Assembly: GCA_023418995.1 (NCBI GenBank)
Contig: JAEZYP010000068.1
Span: forward strand, 47,948 to 111,947
Origin: Bacillota bacterium
GTDB taxonomy: Bacteria > Bacillota > Clostridia > Oscillospirales > Acutalibacteraceae
Length of the DNA: 64,000 nucleotides
Direction of reading: 5' to 3'
Of the stretch, positions 58,111 to 64,000 are shown piece after piece. A model generated the notes under the pieces. It did not search any database. It was not told where the DNA came from and saw nothing but the letters and a program-made list of their open reading frames with translations. Position numbers and translations under genes: made by a program. Numbering within the stretch: position 1 is the stretch's first letter; every line of letters begins with the position of its first letter.

Positions 58111-59112
58111 ATGTTATTTGAAGGTAACCAACAAAACATGTTTGAAATCGGGAATAGAGACCGAGCAAAGCTTTATGATGTAATTGTAAAAGAGTACAGC
58201 AACATATACGGGATTGTAATCGTGAAAGACGGGAATGTTATTTACCGGCAGTCCTTTAACAATTACGATATGCGTACCCCCGTCCATGTGGCGTCTCTCA
58301 CCAAAAGCATCCTGTCGGCGCTGACGGGGATTGCTGTTACGCAGGGATATCTGCAATCCGTAAGCCAAAAAGTAATGTCTTTTTTTCCTGATTATGAATT
58401 CAAAGATCAGAACGGGAACCGTGATACGGCGACCGTCGAAAACCTCCTGAATATGACCGTTCCCTATTCCTTCGCGGATTATCAGGAGCCTCTGGAGGCG
58501 TTTTGTATGTCACCGGACTGGGTGCGATTTGCGCTGGAAAGGATTGATCAGAACGGAACGCTAGGAGAATTCAAATACGCAACGGAGGGAGCGCATTTGC
58601 TTTCTGCCATTCTGACCCGTGCGACAAGGAAAAGTACCCGTGAGTTTGCGAATGAAGTGTTGTTTCAGCCGATTGGCATGGCCGAGATAGAACCGCATCC
58701 GCTGACTGCCGCAGAAATGAGCTTTGATACCCTGTTCGGGAAAGATCTGAAGGGCTGGGCGAACGACCCGCAGGGGATTACAACAGGAGGCTGGGGACTT
58801 ACGCTGACGCCGGACGATATGGCGCGGTTTGGCCTGCTGTACCTGAATCATGGTGCCTGGGGTGGAAGGCGGATTGTTCCCGAAGCATGGGTTGCCGCTT
58901 CTGGTAACGCAAACCAAAACCGTTATGCCTATTTATGGTGGCAGCTTGCCTTTGACAATATTCCTGCTTTTGCCGCAATGGGCGATGGAGGCAATATTAT
59001 ATGCTGCATCCCAGAAAAACGGATGGTAATTGCCATCGCATCTACTTTTATAGTCAATCCTAAGGATAGATGTGTCCTAATAAGAGAGCATATTCTTCCG
59101 CTTCTTGGTTAA
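58111..59112 (+). CDS. Serine hydrolase, beta-lactamase class C/penicillin-binding family
   Basis: 333 residues. SxxK motif in ASLTKSILSAL, YxN-like tyrosine in FKYATEGAHLLSAIL, then GGWGLTLTPDDMARFG and a late AAMGDGGNII in place of a KTG triad. Such proteins include esterases, D-amino acid peptidases and non-classical beta-lactamases; true beta-lactamase activity is not shown. No signal peptide, so probably cytoplasmic. AGGAG lies 27 bases ahead of the ATG, which is far; the start is uncertain. Confidence 0.82.
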   Translation: MLFEGNQQNMFEIGNRDRAKLYDVIVKEYSNIYGIVIVKDGNVIYRQSFNNYDMRTPVHVASLTKSILSALTGIAVTQGYLQSVSQKVMSFFPDYEFKDQNGNRDTATVENLLNMTVPYSFADYQEPLEAFCMSPDWVRFALERIDQNGTLGEFKYATEGAHLLSAILTRATRKSTREFANEVLFQPIGMAEIEPHPLTAAEMSFDTLFGKDLKGWANDPQGITTGGWGLTLTPDDMARFGLLYLNHGAWGGRRIVPEAWVAASGNANQNRYAYLWWQLAFDNIPAFAAMGDGGNIICCIPEKRMVIAIASTFIVNPKDRCVLIREHILPLLG

Positions 59113-59183
59113 TACAATTCATACACCGGGGAAGAGTGCTTATTAGTTTAAACAGGGGTCTGGAGGGCAGACCCATTCAGCAA
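59067..59183. repeat. 117-base direct repeat, copy 2 (3' end of serine hydrolase gene)
   Basis: Covers the last codons of the serine hydrolase and the following 70 bases. Same sequence as 57862-57978 apart from two bases. The pair can recombine and would then delete the 1.2 kb hydrolase unit. Confidence 0.85.
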
Positions 59184-59190
59184 TTTAACT

Positions 59191-59228
59191 GAGCCTTACG
59201 CCCAATAGGCGCAAGGCTCAAATTTTTA
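59191..59228 (+). terminator. Terminator of the serine hydrolase gene
   Basis: GAGCCTTACGCC, loop CAATA, GGCGCAAGGCTC with one mismatch, followed by AAATTTTTATG. This hairpin is precisely missing from the first repeat copy. Confidence 0.75.
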
Positions 59229-59306
59229 TGATGGGACAGCTTGACCAACAGGATATAAGGTTAAATCAAAACACTTTTATTAATTTATGAACCATTTCAC
59301 TCATTT

Positions 59307-59936
59307 ATGGCTCTTATAGTCAGGTGCACCAAAGGCCCCGGGAAAGGAGAATGCAAAATCGAGGATTCTGATTTGATTTTAATGATTCAGCAAGGAAAAC
59401 GAGACGCATTCAACCAATTATTTGAAAAGTACAAGGATGAAGCGGTTCGAACGGCCTTTCTTGTAACCGGCAGGAGGTCAATCTGCGAAGATATTGCACA
59501 GGAGGCGTTTATTCAATGCTATATGCATATAAATGATCTGCAAAATCCGAGTGGCTTCCGCGCTTGGTTCTACAGGATTTTGACTCGGACGGCCTGGAAG
59601 TACGGCCGCTCAGCCGGTCGTGAAATTCCAACAGAAAACATGACGGAAAAGGCTGAGGAATCAAGTGAGGATCTTGCCGATGAGCAGTATCTTGCGTCCG
59701 AAAAAAATCGTATTTTATATTCTGAAATTGATCGCCTGAATTCAAAACTAAAGGCAGTGATTGTCCTGTATTACTTTAATGGATTTTCTACCAAGGAGAT
59801 CGCAAAAATTTCTGGATGTCTGGAAGGCACTGTAAAATCCAGACTTTTCACAGCAAGAAAAAGGCTTAAGGCCGGGATGGATTCTTTTTACTCAGGAAAG
59901 GAGTGCAGTTTCAATGCGGAGCACAAAGCAATTTGA
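59307..59936 (+). CDS. ECF-type RNA polymerase sigma factor
   Basis: Up to 209 residues. Sigma2 region: FNQLFEKYKDEAVRTAFLV, DIAQEAFIQCYM; sigma4 region: IDRLNSKLKAVIVLYYFNGF, STKEIAKISGCLEGTVKSRL. The ATG at 59307 has no ribosome binding site. A clear AAAGGAGAA (59344-59351) points instead to ATC at 59358, where relatives would begin with Met (xEDSDLILM), so the native start may be an unusual ATC codon or a mutated ATG. The following anti-sigma-like gene overlaps by 23 bases. Confidence 0.85.
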   Translation: MALIVRCTKGPGKGECKIEDSDLILMIQQGKRDAFNQLFEKYKDEAVRTAFLVTGRRSICEDIAQEAFIQCYMHINDLQNPSGFRAWFYRILTRTAWKYGRSAGREIPTENMTEKAEESSEDLADEQYLASEKNRILYSEIDRLNSKLKAVIVLYYFNGFSTKEIAKISGCLEGTVKSRLFTARKRLKAGMDSFYSGKECSFNAEHKAI

Positions 59937-60702
59937 AGAAAGTATAAGAGCGGCGCTCTATGATTTTTCCAGCCGGGTGGAGACTTCCGACCAGTTAAAA
60001 TTTAAAATTAATTATGCGATTGAACAACAATCTCAAAAGGGGGATTCTGTAATGAAAAAGCGGTTTACAATCAAAAGCGCGGCAATTATTGCCGCCGTGC
60101 TGTGCCTGACCACGGTTACGGTTTTTGCGGCGGCAAATGTCAGCGGTTATATCTCGTTTTCGTCATCGAAACCGGCATATACCTCTTTCCCGGAGGAAGA
60201 AACGCTGCAAAAAGATCTTGGACTTGTTCCTAAAACCGTAAATGCGTTTTCAAATGGGTATGCTTTTAAAGATGCGAAAATCATTAATATCAGCGCTATA
60301 GACAACAGCGGCAAAAATAGCAGTGATGAGAAGGAGATTTCGTATCGGTATACCTCCAGTCAAGGCAATGAAATCAACTTGTTTGTTCACAAACGGGTCT
60401 CCGATGAGACAATGGACCCGAAAGCTGTAAAAGTGGATTATAAGGGCATATCGCTGTTGTATTCCTCTCAGAAATATAAATTTGTCCCTGAAAACTATAA
60501 GATGACAGAAGAAGACAAAAGGGCCCAAAAAAGCGGAGAAGTGGAATATTCTTATGGCTCCGATACGGTTGAAGACAGTGTGATTCAGAATGTTATCTGG
60601 ATGAATGACGAAGCCAGCTATAATCTGATGGCAAAGAACAGCAAACTCACACAGACTGAACTGACCGCTATGGCGAAGGAAATTGTAGATAAGAGCAAGT
60701 AA
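59914..60702 (+). CDS. Membrane anti-sigma factor-like protein
   Basis: 262 residues. N-terminal 45 residues are cytoplasmic and helical, TM about 52-73 (SAAIIAAVLCLTTVTVFAAA), and the remainder is an extracytoplasmic domain with DUF4367-like character (YKGISLLYSSQKYKFVPEN, VIQNVIWMNDEASYNLMAKN). It overlaps the sigma gene, the standard arrangement for an ECF sigma and its membrane inhibitor. An alternative start at MKKRF (60052) behind AAAAGGGGG would lose the sigma-binding part; both could be used. Confidence 0.8.
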   Translation: MRSTKQFEESIRAALYDFSSRVETSDQLKFKINYAIEQQSQKGDSVMKKRFTIKSAAIIAAVLCLTTVTVFAAANVSGYISFSSSKPAYTSFPEEETLQKDLGLVPKTVNAFSNGYAFKDAKIINISAIDNSGKNSSDEKEISYRYTSSQGNEINLFVHKRVSDETMDPKAVKVDYKGISLLYSSQKYKFVPENYKMTEEDKRAQKSGEVEYSYGSDTVEDSVIQNVIWMNDEASYNLMAKNSKLTQTELTAMAKEIVDKSK

Positions 60703-60879
60703 ACCAGTGATTTGGTATTTTCGTACGATTCAATTTGAAACAGCCGGATTCTCCCCCAGTTACAGAAAGACAGAAGTGCAGAGCTTCAAAAGGTATTGCG
60801 AAGCACCGGGAGGTCGACAAAGAAAATCATTGGTAAAATGATCCTGCAACTCCAGAATGGGTGAAGCCGAAAACGAAAA

Positions 60880-60911
60880 AGGGCTGCGGCAATTTGGTTT
60901 GCCGCAGCCCT
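60880..60911. terminator. Bidirectional terminator
   Basis: AGGGCTGCGGCAA and TTGCCGCAGCCCT as perfect 13-base arms, with A-rich left flank and T-containing right flank. It lies between the convergent anti-sigma and sulfhydrylase genes. The remaining DNA from 60703 to 61025 holds no other recognisable feature. Confidence 0.85.
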
Positions 60912-61025
60912 CTGTCTTTACATAAAATAAAAAATCATTTAGAATCAAATCAATAGAAGCACCAATCTCGATTTAATGAAAATTGACGGGAGAAGTTTTC
61001 CCAAAATACCAAACTTAAAAAGTAA

Positions 61026-62291
61026 TTAGTTAATTTTTGAAAATGCCAACTCCAGGTCTTCCAGAATATCCGTTATGCTTTCAAGCCCTACCGAGAAGCG
61101 GACCATTCCCGCGTTGATTCCCGCCGCGGCGAGCTGCTCGTCCGTAAGCTGGCGGTGTGTTTCACTGGCAGGATGCAGAACACAGGTACGGATATCCGCT
61201 ACATGTACCTCATTAGAGGCAAGCTTCAGAGAATCCATGAATTTGGCGGCATTTTCTCTGCCGCCCTTAATGATGAAGGAAATGACCCCGCTGCACCCTT
61301 TTAGGTATTTCTGCGCCAGCTCGTAGCCCGCGTCGCTCTGAAGACCGGGGTAGATTACCCTTTCGACCTGCTCCTTTTTCTCGAGATATTCGGCGACGGC
61401 CATCGCGTTTTCACAGTATTGCTTCATGCGAACCGGCAGCGTTTCCAGCCCCAGATTCAGTAAAAAAGCCGAGTGAGCGGCAGGGTATACGCCAAAATCC
61501 CGCATCAGCTGCATTCTTGCTTTAATGATATAGGCCATATTTCCGTACGCTTTTGTGTAAGAAATCCCGTGGTAGGATTCATCCGGCTCAGTTAAATCGG
61601 GGAAATTTCCGTTCGTCCAGTCAAACTTGCCGCTGTCCACGATTACGCCGCCGTTTTGAACCGCGTGACCATCCATGTATTTGGAGGTGGAGTGAATGAC
61701 AATGTCCGCTCCGAATTCAAATGGCTTGCACAGAATTGGGGTGGCGAAGGTGTTGTCCATGATGAGCGGAACGCCGCGTTTATGGGCGATTCGTGCAAGC
61801 TTCTCAATATCGAGCACCATCAGCGCCGGATTTGCGATTGTCTCTCCAAAAACCGCCTTTGTATTCGGCTTGAAGGCACTGAGGATTTCTTCCTCACTTG
61901 CGTTCTGATCTACATAAATGCATTCAATTCCGAGACGTTTGAGCGTGAATGAAAACAGATTGATGCTTCCGCCGTAAATTTGCGGCGTGCTGATAAAGCT
62001 ATCCCCGGCACTGCAAAGATTTAAAATCGAAAGCAGGGTTGCCGCCTGACCGGAGGTTGTGCACAGTGCGCCGACGCCACCCTCCAGCTCTGCAATTTTC
62101 TCCTCCACCGCCATAACGGTTGGATTGCCGAAGCGGGAATAGACCAGGCTTTTTGTCGGGTCATCGAACACAGCGGCAACCTCTGCCGCGGAATTATACA
62201 CATAGGTTGTACTTTGGACAATCGGGACGACTCCCGGCTCCCCGTTTTTTGGGTGATACCCGGAATGCAGACATTTTGTTTCATCTTTCAT
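61026..62291 (-). CDS. O-acetylhomoserine sulfhydrylase (PLP-dependent)
   Basis: 421 residues; GGAGGCAAAACC before the ATG. Cys/Met-metabolism PLP family: VYSRFGNPTVMAVEEKIAEL, CTTSGQAATLL, PLP lysine in IHSTSKYMDGHAVQNGGVIV, and VHVADIRTCVLHPASETHRQ. The length and the YSRFGNPT and GHAVQNGG signs fit MetY-type enzymes that make homocysteine from O-acetylhomoserine and sulfide; gamma-synthase activity is the alternative. No riboswitch or T-box was recognised in the 240-base upstream region. Confidence 0.9.
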   Translation of the reverse strand: MKDETKCLHSGYHPKNGEPGVVPIVQSTTYVYNSAAEVAAVFDDPTKSLVYSRFGNPTVMAVEEKIAELEGGVGALCTTSGQAATLLSILNLCSAGDSFISTPQIYGGSINLFSFTLKRLGIECIYVDQNASEEEILSAFKPNTKAVFGETIANPALMVLDIEKLARIAHKRGVPLIMDNTFATPILCKPFEFGADIVIHSTSKYMDGHAVQNGGVIVDSGKFDWTNGNFPDLTEPDESYHGISYTKAYGNMAYIIKARMQLMRDFGVYPAAHSAFLLNLGLETLPVRMKQYCENAMAVAEYLEKKEQVERVIYPGLQSDAGYELAQKYLKGCSGVISFIIKGGRENAAKFMDSLKLASNEVHVADIRTCVLHPASETHRQLTDEQLAAAGINAGMVRFSVGLESITDILEDLELAFSKIN

Positions 62292-62533
62292 GGTTTTGCC
62301 TCCTTAAATTAGACTTATGATAGCGGAAACCGCATTTTTCCGAAGCAAGGCAGTAGGACTGGACGGGAAAAATTATCGCAATTTTATTCTGTAAGAATTT
62401 CAGGAACTGCCGTATCGGTAATTATATCTATTATACTATGGAATAGAATAAAAGTGGAGGAAATATCAGCAAAGCCTACGGAATTTGTTTTATATTCCGC
62501 ATCTTTAATTAATTTAAGGAGAAAGAATCAGAT

Positions 62534-63382
62534 ATGAAGTATTATCATGTGGACGTTTTTTCTGAAAAACCCATGAAGGGGAATGGGTTGACCGTCGTTT
62601 TTCCGGACAAACTGTACGGTGGCGATCAATTGCTCCGTATCGCGGTCGAATTTAGGCAGTTCGAGACTGTATTTGCTTTTGAGCGGAACGTCGACGGCTC
62701 TTTTCCGGTTCGTATTTTTACAGTGACAGAAGAATTGGGCTTCGCTGGTCACCCGATTGTCGGGGTAGGTGCGGTTTTGCATAGCCTCTATTTTACCTCA
62801 AAGGATTCCGCTGAAATTCCAATTGACTTGCAGGGAAGAAGAATAACTGTGTCGTCAAAGCGGATTAACGGGCGGTACAATGTTACAATGAATCAGGGCG
62901 TGCCGCAGTTTTTGGGTCAGGTGGAGCGGAGCCGTTGCGGAGAGCTTGCCCGTTCTCTGAGTCTTGCCGAGAGTGACCTGGACGAAACCCTTCCCGTGGA
63001 AGTTGTGTCAACCGGCTTGCCTTACCTGCTGGTGCCGCTGAAATCCGGATTAGACCAAGCAAAAATCAGCATCCGCAATTTTGAGGATTTTTTGAGCGGA
63101 TTCGGAGCAAAATTTGTTTATGTATTCGATACACAGACATTGGACTGCCGCACCTGGGATAACTATGGAGCGGTGGAGGATGTTGCGACAGGCAGCGCGG
63201 CAGGACCGCTATGCGCTTACCTTGTGGAGCATGGCTTAGCCCAAAGGAACAAGGCAATCAAAATTCATCAGGGACGTTTTGTGCAACGACCAAGTGTGAT
63301 TGAGTCGTGGGTCTCTGGCAGGGACGAAGTGTTTATCAGCGGCGATGTCGCATTTTTTGCGTCCGGTGAGCTCATTATATAG
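62534..63382 (+). CDS. PhzF family isomerase/epimerase
   Basis: 282 residues; AAGGAGAAAG before the ATG. Two-domain diaminopimelate-epimerase-like fold with YYHVDVFSEKPMKGNGLTVV, acidic residue in RQFETVFAFE, GFAGHPIVGVGAVLHS and VATGSAAGPLCAYL. The PhzF family includes a phenazine isomerase but most members are unassigned, and no other phenazine genes are present. It is followed 21 bases later by a DUF6054 gene. Confidence 0.88.
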   Translation: MKYYHVDVFSEKPMKGNGLTVVFPDKLYGGDQLLRIAVEFRQFETVFAFERNVDGSFPVRIFTVTEELGFAGHPIVGVGAVLHSLYFTSKDSAEIPIDLQGRRITVSSKRINGRYNVTMNQGVPQFLGQVERSRCGELARSLSLAESDLDETLPVEVVSTGLPYLLVPLKSGLDQAKISIRNFEDFLSGFGAKFVYVFDTQTLDCRTWDNYGAVEDVATGSAAGPLCAYLVEHGLAQRNKAIKIHQGRFVQRPSVIESWVSGRDEVFISGDVAFFASGELII

Positions 63383-63403
63383 AAAGCGGAAGGAGAATAT
63401 TTT

Positions 63404-63736
63404 ATGGGAGATACCTTTTTTGTCAATCTACAACCGGAGGACACCCTGAGAAGGATAGACGATGCTGTGGTGGGCGGGAGTATCACGGGTGAGCGCATTG
63501 ATTTTTATCCGATTCAGTCGCCGGCAGGCAGCTGCCTTGTCGCGGTTTATGAGAAGCATTATTACCGGGCCGGGAACAGGCTGACACTGACGGTGGTCAT
63601 AGACGACTTAGAGGGTCGCACCAGGGTGCACTGCGTTGGAGGCGGCGGTGGGGAAGGATTATTCCGGTTTGACTGGGGTGCGTCAGAAAGCTTTTCCTGC
63701 GTGGTTGCCGATGCTTTGGCGCCGTACCGTGTTTAA
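63404..63736 (+). CDS. DUF6054 family protein
   Basis: 110 residues, GAAGGAGAATATTTT before the ATG. Sequence signs: VVGGSITGERIDFYP, CLVAVYEKHYYRAGNRLTLT and a Gly-rich VGGGGGEGLFRFDWGASESF. The family is of unknown function; the compact beta-rich domain is often found next to small metabolic genes. Probably co-transcribed with phzF-like gene. Confidence 0.65.
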   Translation: MGDTFFVNLQPEDTLRRIDDAVVGGSITGERIDFYPIQSPAGSCLVAVYEKHYYRAGNRLTLTVVIDDLEGRTRVHCVGGGGGEGLFRFDWGASESFSCVVADALAPYRV

Positions 63737-63748
63737 CTGACAGGTAAA

Positions 63749-63783
63749 AGGCGGAATCCGGTTTTTCGAACCGAATTCCGCCT
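63749..63783. terminator. Bidirectional terminator before the chemotaxis gene
   Basis: AGGCGGAATCCGGTT and AACCGAATTCCGCCT arms around TTTCG with one mismatch. Between convergent genes. Confidence 0.8.
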
Positions 63784-63813
63784 CTATTAACCTTGGAAGA
63801 TCAAATTGCAAGC

Positions 63814-64000
63814 TTACATTTGACGTACCTGAAAGCGGCTGACAAGCTGCCTCATGGTTTCCGCCTCGCGGAACAATTCCTCGCTTGCGGCGGCGCTTTG
63901 CTCGGCGGTTGCCGAATTGATCTGCACAATCTTGGAAACCTCGTCAATTCCTTTGTTCAGCTGGCTGATGCCCACAGCCTGCTCGTTCGATGAGCGCGCA
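63814..64000 (-). CDS. Methyl-accepting chemotaxis protein, C-terminal end (start outside window)
   Basis: The minus strand from the right edge reads EQAVGISQLNKGIDEVSKIV, QINSATAEQSAAASEELF and EAETMRQLVSRFQVRQM before TAA at 63814. This is the conserved end of the signalling hairpin of chemoreceptors, with methylation-helix residues EQSAAASEEL. The receptor part lies outside the window. Confidence 0.9.
   Translation of the reverse strand, partial: ARSSNEQAVGISQLNKGIDEVSKIVQINSATAEQSAAASEELFREAETMRQLVSRFQVRQM

Noticed and set aside
60760..60948. Small ORF on the minus strand after the anti-sigma gene
   Set aside because: It covers the terminator hairpin and has no start signal.
62292..62533. 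SAM riboswitch or T-box upstream of the sulfhydrylase gene
   Set aside because: The region is short and I could not find the conserved helices or a specifier loop; only a possible -10 box was seen.

Overview
The window reads as a chromosomal segment of a low-to-mid GC, endospore-forming Clostridia-type Firmicute, probably near the Oscillospiraceae/Ruminococcaceae. The basis is a YpeB-type spore germination protein, strong GGAGG ribosome binding sites with frequent TTG/GTG starts, DegV, DUF975 and DUF6440 proteins, and the style of the phage genes. This placement is an inference from gene content; no rRNA is present.

Layout. 1-3.1 kb: end of a Crp/Fnr-like gene (minus), then leuC-leuD and a trans-aconitate-methyltransferase-like gene. 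3.3-7.3 kb: response regulator, histidine kinase and membrane-anchored HtrA protease, a CssRS-HtrA-like arrangement. 7.3-10.4 kb (minus): DegV and a GntR(YtrA)-ATPase-permease operon. 10.7-21.2 kb: a compact, intact, host-like block of phage structural genes. It has terminase, portal, protease, capsid, connectors, LysM hub, baseplate and fibre, but no recognisable sheath, tube, tape measure, lysis or integration genes. 21.3-24.6 kb: hflX, small unknown genes and a flavin reductase. 24.7-32.8 kb: a complete arginine operon, argGHCJBDF, behind an ARG box. 32.8-37.8 kb (minus): an AT-rich island of secreted, lipo- and membrane proteins with repeated upstream regions and recently duplicated genes. 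37.9-48.1 kb: ypeB, a glutamine-amidotransferase-like hydrolase, a GGDEF/EAL protein, murD, two M42 peptidases, a GNAT protein, DUF6440, a YnbB-type PLP enzyme and tRNA-Leu(UAG).

48.2-56.7 kb is a decayed HK97-like siphovirus prophage (minus strand) beside the tRNA. It carries several deletions and a frameshift, and is interrupted by two plus-strand cargo cassettes: a DUF4417 gene and an alpha/beta hydrolase-TetR pair. 56.7-60.7 kb is further accessory DNA: short direct repeats, a chloramphenicol acetyltransferase gene with a classical translational attenuator, a serine beta-lactamase-like hydrolase and an ECF sigma/membrane anti-sigma pair. 61-64 kb returns to ordinary genes: an O-acetylhomoserine sulfhydrylase, PhzF, DUF6054 and the end of a chemotaxis receptor.

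How the parts work together. The arginine cluster encodes the path from glutamate to arginine with the recycling ArgJ, so no argA or argE is needed for the cycle. The leu genes provide isopropylmalate isomerase. The 10.7-21.2 kb block and the 33-38 kb secreted-protein island are the best candidates for undescribed systems: the first a domesticated capsid-plus-baseplate particle with its tail shaft missing, the second a diversifying exported-effector or immunity-like locus. All functions are assigned by reading motifs; no database search was run.
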